The notes below the pieces were generated by a model. The model was given only the letters and a program-made list of their open reading frames with translations. It ran no database searches and was not told the origin of the DNA. From Comamonas sp. KCTC 72670 (GTDB taxonomy: Bacteria; Myxococcota; Myxococcia; Myxococcales; Myxococcaceae), in NCBI GenBank assembly GCA_014656495.1, contig BNCN01000008.1, positions 432,825 through 496,824 on the forward strand: a stretch of 64,000 nt of DNA, written 5' to 3'. A program made the translations under genes and the position numbers. Positions 26,910 through 35,175 of this stretch are shown piece by piece. Numbering within the stretch: position 1 is the first letter of the stretch; each line of letters opens with the position of its first letter.

Positions 26910-28577
26910 CTATGGGTTGGGCGCGGTGCAGCCGACGTCCTGCCGCTGCTCGCCCGTGCTGCCGGGCTGGCCGGGGCCCTCGCCTCCTGGGCCGCCCAGG
27001 CCCAGCTCGAAGGTGACACCCGTCGCGGTGAAGACGACCGCGGAGTCCTCTCCACACCACACGCCCACGGACGGGCCGCCGCCGCCGCCACCGCCACCGC
27101 CGCCCGGGCCGCCGCTGCCTCCAGGACCGCCCGGGCCGCCGTGGCCGCCCGACGTCTGGTACGACATGGGCGTCGGGGACGTCCGCTGCCGGGTGACCTG
27201 GCCTCCGGTGCCGCCTTCACCCCCCTGGCCGCCCTTGCCGCCCGGCCCGCCCGGCCCCCCCTCACCCCCAGGGCCTCCGCCAAGCGTCCGCAGCACGCTG
27301 CCTTCCTCCACGGCCACCTGCGAACCGGCGAGCAGCAGCGAGATGGAGGCACCGCCGCCACCACCGCCACGGCCTCCTCCTCCGCCGCAGCCGCCCGCGC
27401 CGCCCGCGCCGCTGCCGCCGCCTCCCGCGACACTCACGCCCGGAATCAGGCAGCTTCCTCCAGACCCGCCGCCGCCGCCGCCGTGGCCCGAGGTGCCATC
27501 GCCGCCAGCCTCACCTTCCTGGCGTGGGTCTGGGGTCCACGTCGCGTCCTGAAGCTGGCCCAACCCGGCGCCGCCTTCGCCCGTCGTGCCCGTGCCGCCA
27601 TCCGCGCCGGGTCCACCGGGGGCGCCCGGCGGCGGGTTGCAGATGCACTGGCTTCCAGAGCACGCGGCATCCGCCACGTCACCGCCCTGGCCTCCCACGC
27701 CGCCGCCATCCGGGGGGCTGCCGTCGCCACCGCCGTTTCCGGGCTGGCCCCCAGCGTTGCCAATCACGCCCGCGCCGCCGGTGGGCTGGGTGCCGTCCGG
27801 GCAGTTTGCCTCCGGGGGGTAGCCCCCCTCGCCCACGTCGGAGTTGCCGTCGCCCCCATCCTTGCCGCTTCCGCCGGGGAGTCCCTCGACGCCGGATGCG
27901 CCCGTGGCGCCTGGGGCACCTGGGCCACCGCGGCCCGCCACCAGGGTGGTGTGACGGATGCGGAGCCCGGACGCGTCCACCGCGCGCAGGGCGATGGAGG
28001 GCTCACCGGCCCCCGTCGCGTGGGCCGCGTGGATGTCGACGTACTCCACGACGACGCCCGAATCCTGCAGGCCGCGCACGGTCATCCCCAGCGAGCCGGC
28101 GTCGAACCGGGCCACCTGCTCCGCGCTGCGGCGCCAGCCGCCGCTGCGGCCGGCATAACCTCCGTGCAGCGACACGGGGACGTCCAGCACCAGGTTCGCT
28201 TCGTCGTAGGCGCCGCCCGCGAGGAACAGGTGGCTGGGGCCGGGGCCTCCGTCCAGGTCGCGCACCATGGCCAGGGCGCGGCCCACCGTGCGCAGCGGCG
28301 CCTGCCGCGTGCCGGTGCCCGCGTCGTCATCGCCGTCCACCGGGTCGATGAAGAGCCCCGCGTCCGCCTGGCCATCCACGCCGTCGCAGTCGGTGTCCGT
28401 GAAGGCGTCGTCGGGCCAGTCGGTGCCCGGTTGGGGCGTGCAGGCCGCGACGTTGGGCTCGCAGCGGCCCTCGTCGCTGCAGCGTTGCCGCGCGCCGTCG
28501 AAGTCGTAGCAAGCGCCCGCGGCGAACGTGGCCACGATGGCGGTCCCCGTGGCGCCGAGCATCCTCGTCTTCCGCAT
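26910..28577 (-). CDS. Glycine-rich repetitive lipoprotein
   Basis: 555 residues from the ATG at 28577, preceded by GAGGAG. The signal ends in FAAGACYD, a lipobox. Residues ~55-75 form an acidic DTDCDGVDGQADAG block like calcium-binding type-3 repeats. A region with GTGTRQAPLRTVGRALAMV and SGVVVEYVDIHAAHA resembles a right-handed beta-helix (DUF1565/pectate-lyase-like). The rest (about 225-545) is low-complexity Gly-Gly-X/Gly-X-Gly sequence, over half glycine. It is a probable cell-surface structural protein. It is encoded 14 bases after its partner gene, likely in one operon. Confidence 0.75.
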   Translation of the reverse strand: MRKTRMLGATGTAIVATFAAGACYDFDGARQRCSDEGRCEPNVAACTPQPGTDWPDDAFTDTDCDGVDGQADAGLFIDPVDGDDDAGTGTRQAPLRTVGRALAMVRDLDGGPGPSHLFLAGGAYDEANLVLDVPVSLHGGYAGRSGGWRRSAEQVARFDAGSLGMTVRGLQDSGVVVEYVDIHAAHATGAGEPSIALRAVDASGLRIRHTTLVAGRGGPGAPGATGASGVEGLPGGSGKDGGDGNSDVGEGGYPPEANCPDGTQPTGGAGVIGNAGGQPGNGGGDGSPPDGGGVGGQGGDVADAACSGSQCICNPPPGAPGGPGADGGTGTTGEGGAGLGQLQDATWTPDPRQEGEAGGDGTSGHGGGGGGSGGSCLIPGVSVAGGGGSGAGGAGGCGGGGGRGGGGGGASISLLLAGSQVAVEEGSVLRTLGGGPGGEGGPGGPGGKGGQGGEGGTGGQVTRQRTSPTPMSYQTSGGHGGPGGPGGSGGPGGGGGGGGGGPSVGVWCGEDSAVVFTATGVTFELGLGGPGGEGPGQPGSTGEQRQDVGCTAPNP

Positions 28578-28591
28578 GACTCTCCTCGAAC

Positions 28592-29512
28592 TCAAGGCAG
28601 CGCCCCGGACAGGCCCACCATGCCGCCGCCGGGCACCAGGGTGACGGCGGGCTGCACCACGGCAGTCTCCTCGCCCGGCAGCAGGAACATGACCGCGCCC
28701 GCGACGAGCCCCGCCGCGCCCAGGCCGAAGGCCACCCGGCTCAGCGTCTGCGCCCTGCGGCCCGACGACGCGAGCCCGTCCGCGTCGTGCAGCGGCGCGT
28801 CCGGCGTTCCCCCCGTGTCGAGTTGCCCGTACTTGTCACCGGCCTGCTTGTAGAGAAGCGCGCCCGCTCCGGCCAGCGCCACGCCTCCCGCGGCGGGCAG
28901 CCAGGACCAGCGGCGCAGCGGGCGGATGCGCTCGGGGACGGGCTCCGGCGTGAGCGGCTTCGCCTCGACCACCGCTGCCGGAGGCGGCGGGGGCGCCTCG
29001 ACCACCGGTGTCGGCGCCGCAGGGGGCGGACCGCGCAGGGCCGTCTGCGCCACGGGCAACACCGCGGCGAGCGACTGGGTGAGCGAATCCAGCAGCTGCT
29101 CCTCGCTCACCCCGGGGATGAGGTGCTCGGTGACGAGCGCGCCGTCGGCGGAGGTGTAGATGCGCGCGCCGGTGCGGTAGCCGCTGAGCAGTTGTCCCAG
29201 CTCCGTCACCAGCACCAGCTCCGTCTTGCCCGCGGCGCCCAGCGAGCGGATGCAGGCGGCCTGGGTGCGGTTGCAGCGCAGCAGCGGGCGGCGCTTGGTG
29301 GCGGTCAGCTTGCGGGTGATGTCCTCGATGCGGACCACCACCAGCCCACGGGCGCGGAGCTGTTCGGCCACGTGCTCCTGGGCGAACTCGACGACGTGGG
29401 AGGGCGCTCCCGCCGCGTCAGGCGGCGCGACCAGGACAGAGAGGGGCGGCGGGGGAGCCGCGGCGGGCGCCTGGGTGGCCAGGGTGAGCGCGGCGAGGAG
29501 GGAGATCCACAC
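28592..29512 (-). CDS. Secreted/membrane protein with Pro-rich linker and two C-terminal hydrophobic segments
   Basis: 306 residues from a GTG at 29512; residues before it in the frame are not signal-like. WISLLAALTLATQAPAAA is a signal peptide. A folded N-domain (about 25-165) contains VAEQLRARGLVVVRIEDI and GKTELVLVTELGQLLSGYRTG, resembling the CsgG/TolB-N-type fold seen in myxobacterial envelope proteins. A Pro/Ala linker follows, then two hydrophobic segments (WLPAAGGVALAGAGALLY and VAFGLGAAGLVAGAVMFLL). It directly precedes the glycine-rich lipoprotein, so it may help place that protein at the surface. Confidence 0.68.
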   Translation of the reverse strand: MWISLLAALTLATQAPAAAPPPPLSVLVAPPDAAGAPSHVVEFAQEHVAEQLRARGLVVVRIEDITRKLTATKRRPLLRCNRTQAACIRSLGAAGKTELVLVTELGQLLSGYRTGARIYTSADGALVTEHLIPGVSEEQLLDSLTQSLAAVLPVAQTALRGPPPAAPTPVVEAPPPPPAAVVEAKPLTPEPVPERIRPLRRWSWLPAAGGVALAGAGALLYKQAGDKYGQLDTGGTPDAPLHDADGLASSGRRAQTLSRVAFGLGAAGLVAGAVMFLLPGEETAVVQPAVTLVPGGGMVGLSGALP

Positions 29513-29662
29513 GCAAGCACTTTCCCCCTGACAGGACCTCCTCGCAAGGTCGGGAATCACCGCCCGCGCTTCGAGTGAAACCTCTTGGGCCTGGGCGCGT
29601 GTGGTGGGAGGCCGCCCCACCGGCCCGGGGTCCAATTGGACGCGCCGGGCCGGGGCGGGGTT

Positions 29663-31474
29663 TCAGCGCCGGGGCCGCTCAGAGGGCGGCGGGCGAATCT
29701 GCGTCTTCTCGGAGCCGCCGTTCGCGTTGTGCGAGCCGCCGGTGTCCTCATCCTCGTCGTCCTCCACGGAGCGGGACGGCGGCGGACGGCGCGCGGCGGC
29801 GGCCGGACGGGAACCGGTGGCCAGGTTGGGCGAGGGCGCCCGGGCCGGCGGGGTGAAGGGCGGCGGCCGGCGCGGGGGCACCGTCCGGGGGCCGTCATCC
29901 TCGGCGAGCAGGTCCTCGGAGACCTCCACCTTGGCCTCGATGGGCGCCGCGGCGGTGCGCGTCTCGTCGGGGGCATCCGCGAAGGGGTTGCGCGTGGGCG
30001 GCGGCGTCGCGTCGTCGTCCATGGGGGCGGGCGGCGGGCGCGGCGGCGTGGCGGTGGGCCGGGCGGCCTGCGCGGCGGGCTTCACCGCGGGAGGCGGCTC
30101 GGGCGGGCGCACGCGCGCGGACGGCGGCGGCGTGGGGTGGCTGGCGGGCACCTGCACCTGCACGGGCGGGCTCGCGGGCTGCGGAGGAGGGGGCGGCGCG
30201 GCGGCGGCCTTGCCCGCCTTCGCGTCGCGGGCGTCCTGCTTGAGGCGCTGCTCGAAGGCGGCCCACTCCGACTTGAAGTGGGCGGGGTCGGGCGTGCCGG
30301 ACTCGCGGTGCTTCAGCGACGGGGCCCAGCGCACGGTGTATGACTCACCGGCGTGGAAGGTGGGCGGCGGGGGGAGGCCGTAGGTGGCCGGGTCGAAGAA
30401 GGCCTCGTCCAGGTCGTGGAAGCCGTACGCGCGCGCCTTGCTGACGAAGTTGGGGATGATGCCGGTGGGCGCGTGGTAGCCCAGGATGTGGTCGTCCTCG
30501 TCCTTGGTGACGGGCGTGAAGACGAAGATGTCCTGGGTGCGGTAGTCGCCCTTGTCGTTGAGGGGCAGCACCTCCGACAGGGCAATCGTCTTGCGGCTGC
30601 CGTCGTGGAGGCGCTCGCAGCAGATGATGAAGTTGATGGCGCTGGCCACCTGGGCGCGCACGGCGACCATGGGCAGGTCGACGCCGGACATGAGGCACAG
30701 CGACTCGATGCGGCGCAGCGTGTCCGTGGGCGTGTTGGCGTGCGTGGTGGCCAGCGAGCCGCCGTGGCCCGTGTTCATGGCCTGCATCAGGTGGAAGGCC
30801 TCGCCGCCGCGCACCTCACCGACGACGATGCGGTCGGGGCGCAGACGCAGCGCGGAGTGGAGCAAGTCGCCCATGTCCACCGCGCCCTTGCCGAACTTGT
30901 CGGGCGGCCGGCTCTCGAAGGGCACTACGTGGGACTGGTTGAGCTGGAGCTCGGCCGAGTCCTCGATGGTGAGGATGCGCTCCTCGTCCGGGATGAGCGA
31001 CGACACGATGTTGAGCAGCGTCGTCTTGCCCGAGCCCGTGCCGCCGGCCACCAGCATGTTGAGCTTGGTGGCGATGCCCGCCTCGATGAGGCGCGCCATC
31101 TGCGGCGTGAGCGACCCGAACTTCATCAAGGAGTTGACCGTCAGCTTCTCCTTGAAGAACTTGCGGATGGAGATGGTGGTGCCCTTGCGCGCGATGGGCG
31201 GAATCACCACGTGGATACGGCTGCCATCCGGAAGGCGCGCGTCCAGGCGCGGGCGCTCCTCGTTGAGCATGCGGCCCACGAACTGCGCCATGTTGCGCGC
31301 GGCGCCGATCAGCCCTTCTTCGGTGAACGACGCGTCCACTTTCGTGAGCTGGCCCTTGCGTTCAATCCAGATGTCCGTCGGGCCGTTGATCATGATTTCC
31401 GACACGGCCTCGTCATCCATGTAGGGCAGGACGGGCTTGAGGAACGCGCGGAGTGACTCGTTGTACATCGTCAT
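29663..31474 (-). CDS. cpaF: CpaF/TadA-family secretion ATPase with disordered tail
   Basis: 603 residues. The first ~400 are a complete type II/IV secretion ATPase of the CpaF/TadA class: MDDEAVSEIMINGPTDIWIE, a Walker A LVAGGTGSGKTTLLN, the Asp box ILTIEDSAELQL, Walker B PDRIVVGEVRGGE and the His box ATTHANTPTDTLRRIE. It powers a Tad pilus or secretion system at the cytoplasmic side of the inner membrane. The last ~200 residues are a Pro/Ala/Arg-rich low-complexity tail that typical CpaF proteins lack. No other tad core gene is adjacent; TadE/TadG-like genes lie 18 kb away at 7850-11116. Confidence 0.9.
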   Translation of the reverse strand: MTMYNESLRAFLKPVLPYMDDEAVSEIMINGPTDIWIERKGQLTKVDASFTEEGLIGAARNMAQFVGRMLNEERPRLDARLPDGSRIHVVIPPIARKGTTISIRKFFKEKLTVNSLMKFGSLTPQMARLIEAGIATKLNMLVAGGTGSGKTTLLNIVSSLIPDEERILTIEDSAELQLNQSHVVPFESRPPDKFGKGAVDMGDLLHSALRLRPDRIVVGEVRGGEAFHLMQAMNTGHGGSLATTHANTPTDTLRRIESLCLMSGVDLPMVAVRAQVASAINFIICCERLHDGSRKTIALSEVLPLNDKGDYRTQDIFVFTPVTKDEDDHILGYHAPTGIIPNFVSKARAYGFHDLDEAFFDPATYGLPPPPTFHAGESYTVRWAPSLKHRESGTPDPAHFKSEWAAFEQRLKQDARDAKAGKAAAAPPPPPQPASPPVQVQVPASHPTPPPSARVRPPEPPPAVKPAAQAARPTATPPRPPPAPMDDDATPPPTRNPFADAPDETRTAAAPIEAKVEVSEDLLAEDDGPRTVPPRRPPPFTPPARAPSPNLATGSRPAAAARRPPPSRSVEDDEDEDTGGSHNANGGSEKTQIRPPPSERPRR

Positions 31475-31584
31475 GGCGCCGCCCAGGCTAGCGCGCTCTG
31501 GCCCCAGGGCCCAAGAACCCGCCTTGCCTGCCTGGCTGGTTTCTGGGGCCGGGGCCGCTCGCGTCCGGTTTCGGGCGGCCCGGA

Positions 31585-32328
31585 ATGGAAAGCGGTGGCG
31601 CCCCGGACGCCGGGTGTTTCAATGCCGCCGCCACGGAAGGGAAGGGCGCATTGCTCGCGGATGGGTTGCCGGAGGATTGGAAGCAGGTGCTGCGTGAGGC
31701 GCTCGAGGCGCCGTCATTCCAGGAACTGGAGCGCTTCGTGGAGGCGGAGCGGCGCGAGGCCACCGTCTTCCCGTCGGAGGAGGACCTCTTCTCCGCCTTC
31801 CGCCTCACGCCCTACGCGGACGTCCGGGTGCTGCTGCTGGGGCAGGACCCGTACCACGGCCCCGGGCAGGCGCACGGCCTGGCCTTCTCGGTGAAGCCGG
31901 GGGTGGCGCCGCCGCCCTCGTTGCTGAACATGTTCAAGGAGCTGGAGAGCGACGTGGGCGTGCCCCGTCCGCGCGACGGCTCCCTGATTCCGTGGGCCGA
32001 GCAGGGCGTGCTGCTGCTCAACGCGGTGCTGACGGTGCGGCAGGCGAAGCCCAACAGCCACGCGGGTCACGGCTGGGAGGCCTTCACGGACGCCGTCATC
32101 CGCGCGGTGAGCGACAAGGAGTCCCCGGTGGTGTTCCTGCTGTGGGGCCGCTACGCGCAGAAGAAGAAGAAGCTCATCGATGCGAAGCGGCACGTCGTCA
32201 TCGAAGGCACGCACCCCTCGCCGCTGTCGGCCAGCAACGGCTTCTTCGGCAGCCGCCCGTTCAGCGCGGTAAACGCGGCTTTGGAGGAGCGCGGCCAGCC
32301 GCCGGTGGATTGGCGCTTGCCTGCTTGA
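31585..32328 (+). CDS. ung: Uracil-DNA glycosylase, family 1
   Basis: 247 residues from the ATG at 31585. The real start may be the TTG at 31651, which follows GGAAGGG and gives 225 residues, the normal Ung length; the extra 22 residues are not conserved-looking. Motifs: VLLLGQDPYHGPGQAHGLAF (water-activating Asp and uracil-pocket), LLLNAVLTVRQAKPNSHAGHGWE, VVFLLWGRYAQKK and the minor-groove loop GTHPSPLSASNGF. It removes uracil from DNA in base-excision repair. It is divergent from cpaF. Confidence 0.96.
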   Translation: MESGGAPDAGCFNAAATEGKGALLADGLPEDWKQVLREALEAPSFQELERFVEAERREATVFPSEEDLFSAFRLTPYADVRVLLLGQDPYHGPGQAHGLAFSVKPGVAPPPSLLNMFKELESDVGVPRPRDGSLIPWAEQGVLLLNAVLTVRQAKPNSHAGHGWEAFTDAVIRAVSDKESPVVFLLWGRYAQKKKKLIDAKRHVVIEGTHPSPLSASNGFFGSRPFSAVNAALEERGQPPVDWRLPA

Positions 32329-32376
32329 GACTCGGGCCGGACAGGGCGGGGGCGCGTTGATACGCTGCGGTGCGAC

Positions 32377-33189
32377 ATGACCGCTGCCTTCCTCGCCGCC
32401 ACCACCCCCGAGCCGCTCACCCCGAACCGTTACGGCATCCGCTTCTCCGCGCCCTGGTACCAGGGGAAGGGCGCGTATGGCGGCATCGTCGGGGGCTCCG
32501 TGATGCGCGCGCTGGAGCACACGCTGGCGCAGGCGGACCAGGCGGGGCGTCCGGTGCGCACGCTCACGGTGCACTTCTGCGCGCCCGCGGTGGAGGGTGA
32601 CGCGGAAATCCAGACGCGCATCGAGCGGGCGGGGCGGCTGGTGACGCACGCGACGGCGCGCATCGAGAGCGCGGCGGGCGTGCTGGCCGTGGCCACGGCG
32701 ACGTTCGGCGCCACCCGGGGCGGCGCGACGGAGTACTTCGACGTGAAGCGCCCGGTGGTGCCGCCGCCGGAGGACGTCCCGGTGGTGCCGGACGACGTGC
32801 CCATGCCCACCTTCTGCAGCTTCTTCGAGTACCGCTTCTGTGTGGGCTCGGCGCCGTACTCCGGCGCGGACGTGGCGGAGACGGGCGGGTGGATTCGTCC
32901 CAAGGACGCGCTGGTGCTGGACGCGCCGCTGTGCGTGGGGTTGATGGATGCCTATCCGCCGTCCGTGCTCTCGCGGGTGGATGGGTTCCACGCGGCGGCG
33001 AGCGTGGACTTCACGGTGCACTTCTTCCACGACCTGCCGCGTCCCGGCTTGAAGGCGGACGCCCACTTCCTGCGCACGGGGCGCTCACGGCAGGCGGCGG
33101 AGGGCTACTCGGAGGACTTCCAGCAGCTGTGGACGCGGGAGGGTGAGCTGCTGGCCCAGTGCCGTCAGCTGGTGGCCGTGCTCGGCTGA
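32377..33189 (+). CDS. TesB-like acyl-CoA thioesterase (double hotdog)
   Basis: 270 residues. The N-terminal hotdog contains FSAPWYQGKGAYGGIVGGSVMRALEH and RTLTVHFCAPAVEGDAEIQT; the C-terminal hotdog contains AAASVDFTVHFFHDLP and EGELLAQCRQLVAV. This two-hotdog arrangement belongs to the TesB/thioesterase-like family, which hydrolyses acyl-CoA in the cytoplasm. The catalytic Asp/Gln set cannot be assigned with certainty by eye. It starts 48 bases after ung and may be in the same transcript. Confidence 0.8.
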   Translation: MTAAFLAATTPEPLTPNRYGIRFSAPWYQGKGAYGGIVGGSVMRALEHTLAQADQAGRPVRTLTVHFCAPAVEGDAEIQTRIERAGRLVTHATARIESAAGVLAVATATFGATRGGATEYFDVKRPVVPPPEDVPVVPDDVPMPTFCSFFEYRFCVGSAPYSGADVAETGGWIRPKDALVLDAPLCVGLMDAYPPSVLSRVDGFHAAASVDFTVHFFHDLPRPGLKADAHFLRTGRSRQAAEGYSEDFQQLWTREGELLAQCRQLVAVLG

Positions 33190-33203
33190 GCCGCCGCGCC
33201 GCT

Positions 33204-33572
33204 TCAGGCGGCCGCGGACGCGAGCTGCTTGACGAGCAGCCGCACCAGCTCCACCGGTTGGATGGGCTTGGGCAGCAGCTCCGCGCCGTAGCGAATCGCC
33301 ACGGACACGAGGTCCTCCAGGTCCTCGTGTCCGGTGAGGAAGATGAACGGCACCCGGCAGTTCTTCAGCTCCCGCATCACGGTGAGCACGTCGGAGCCGT
33401 TCATGTCCGGCATGTTGTAGTCGCAGAGGATGGCCGAGATGCTGGACAGGTCCAGGTTGAACGCCTCGGCGGGCGACTGCACCGTCACCACGCCATAGCC
33501 CGCGCTCTGGAGGATGTCCCTCACCACCGAGAGCACGAAGGCGTCGTCATCAATCACCAACACGTTCTGCAT
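33204..33572 (-). CDS. Single-domain response regulator (receiver only)
   Basis: 122 residues from the ATG at 33572, with GAGG just upstream; a longer frame to 33815 is antisense-like. It is a bare receiver domain: VLVIDDDAFVLSV (acidic pocket), AILCDYNMPDMNG (phospho-acceptor Asp near 53), IFLTGHED (Thr) and LLPKPIQPVELV (Lys). With no output domain it should act like CheY by protein contact or in a phosphorelay. No histidine kinase is adjacent. Confidence 0.93.
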   Translation of the reverse strand: MQNVLVIDDDAFVLSVVRDILQSAGYGVVTVQSPAEAFNLDLSSISAILCDYNMPDMNGSDVLTVMRELKNCRVPFIFLTGHEDLEDLVSVAIRYGAELLPKPIQPVELVRLLVKQLASAAA

Positions 33573-33646
33573 CAAGGGCCTCTCCGCGTGCGCTTCGGCC
33601 CATCCTATCCGAGCTGTGTCGGCCGGATTGTCACATGCGACACAGC

Positions 33647-35008
33647 TCAGGGGGCGGGGTTGGATGGACCCCGCCCTGGAGTGCCACTGGCCGGAGACGG
33701 GATCAGCACCAGGTCCTCCTGGGGCGGGATGAGGTACTCGGCGCCCGTGTCGGTGACGACGGCCATCTCCTCGACGGAGACGATGCGCTGCGCGCCCTCG
33801 CCGCCGTCCGGCCACGCGTAGAAGCCGTCGAAGGCGAAGACCTGCCCGGGCCGCACGATGCGCGCGGACTGCCCCTTCGCGGGCGCGCCCTTCTGCGCGC
33901 CCGACAGCGCGGGACCCACGTCATGCGCCCAATACCCCACCGGGTGCCCCGTTCCCCACATGACGGGCTCCGAGCCCGCCTCGCGCATCCAGTCGCGCTG
34001 GGCCTTGTCCACGTCCCAGCCGCGCACGCCGGGTTTCAGCGTGGCCAGCGCAATCCGGCTGCCCTTCTTGCCCTTCTCCCACTTCTCCAGGGCCTCCTGG
34101 GGCGGCTGCGTCTGGCCCGGGGCCAGCACGTAGGCGAAGCGCTGGATGTCCGTCACCCACATGCCGCCCACGCGGATGCCGAAGTCCGTCTGGATGAAGT
34201 CGCCCGGCTGGATGACGCGCTCGGTGGCGTGCGAGTGGCCCCGGGTGGGGCCGCTCTGGACGTTGGGGTTCTGGTCCGGCGCCCACGCGTCCCCCACGCC
34301 CAGCTCCGCCATGCGCTGGCGGAGGAAGCGGGCCACGTCCACGTCGCGCGTCTTGCCCGGCACCACGGCGCGGTACGCCTCGATTTGCATCTGCGAGGTC
34401 AGCTCGGCGGCCTTGCGCAGGATGTCCACCTCCTCGGGCAGCTTCACGGAGAGCCACTCGGAGACGAGGTCCTCGGACGACACCAGCTTCTTGCGCAGCG
34501 CGGGCGTCAGGGCCTTTTCCAGCGCGGCGCGCTGCGTGGCGGACAGGCCATCCGCCACCGACACGGACGTGGAGGAGTTCACCGCGATGCGCGCGGGCTT
34601 CGCCGCGGCCAGCCGGGCGGCCACCTGCGCGTAGAGGTCCGCGCCGCGCTCCAAGGGGACCACCTCGTCGAGCGGGGCCACGTCCTTGAGCGCGGTGGCC
34701 TCGCCCGCGGGGGACAGGGCCACGCCGTGGACCGCCTGCTTCTGCCGGAAGAACAGGAAGGCGGCGGTGCCTCCCGCGTTCTCGCAGCCGACGTGGATGG
34801 CCAGCGGGTCGTTGTGGTTCTCCCGGCAGATGACGACCCAGGCGTCCACGTTGGCGCGGGCCATGGCCTCGGGGAGCAGCTTCTGGATGCGCGCCTTGCG
34901 GATGCGGGGCCAGGCGTCCTCCGAGACGATGGGGCTGTCCGGCGCGGCGCTGGCGACGGGCGCGGCGAGGAGCAGGGCGGAGAGCAGGGCGGGCCGGACG
35001 CGACTCAT
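33647..35008 (-). CDS. Secreted M24-family metallopeptidase (Xaa-Pro aminopeptidase-like)
   Basis: 453 residues from the ATG at 35008, with AAGGA upstream. RPALLSALLLAAPVASAAP is a Sec signal, so it is periplasmic or secreted. The creatinase-type N-domain is followed by the pita-bread domain: QTDFGIRVGGMWVTDIQR (two Asp ligands), GTGHPVGYWAHDVG (His ligand) and SVEEMAVVTDTGAEYL (final Glu). The fourth ligand, normally Glu in a TIEPG motif, lies in FAFDGFYAW, so Asp may replace it. It should hydrolyse peptides with proline at position two; the substituted ligand makes activity less certain. Confidence 0.85.
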   Translation of the reverse strand: MSRVRPALLSALLLAAPVASAAPDSPIVSEDAWPRIRKARIQKLLPEAMARANVDAWVVICRENHNDPLAIHVGCENAGGTAAFLFFRQKQAVHGVALSPAGEATALKDVAPLDEVVPLERGADLYAQVAARLAAAKPARIAVNSSTSVSVADGLSATQRAALEKALTPALRKKLVSSEDLVSEWLSVKLPEEVDILRKAAELTSQMQIEAYRAVVPGKTRDVDVARFLRQRMAELGVGDAWAPDQNPNVQSGPTRGHSHATERVIQPGDFIQTDFGIRVGGMWVTDIQRFAYVLAPGQTQPPQEALEKWEKGKKGSRIALATLKPGVRGWDVDKAQRDWMREAGSEPVMWGTGHPVGYWAHDVGPALSGAQKGAPAKGQSARIVRPGQVFAFDGFYAWPDGGEGAQRIVSVEEMAVVTDTGAEYLIPPQEDLVLIPSPASGTPGRGPSNPAP

Positions 35009-35175
35009 GAGGGGAGGTCCTTTTCGGAAAGGGACGCGCATCTTCCCCGAGGCGCGGACAGGAAGGGACTCGCGCCGCGTGAAGTCGTGCGGCGTGCGTG
35101 CGAAGAACCGTGCAAAGCCCGCCATCTGGCCGGGCGATGCAAGCGCTGGCGCCGTGGCTCGTTTAAGGTGGTGTC

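Noticed and set aside
26814..28853. Plus-strand frame of Ala/Arg opposite the glycine-rich gene
   Set aside because: Mirror of the GGX repeats; no start context or domain.
29512..29635. Extended N-terminus for the partner of the glycine-rich protein
   Set aside because: Residues before the GTG at 29512 are not signal-like, and the GTG opens a clean signal peptide.
31500..31560. Inverted repeat GGCCCCAG/CTGGGGCC between cpaF and ung
   Set aside because: The 45-base loop and simple GC-rich sequence make chance likely.
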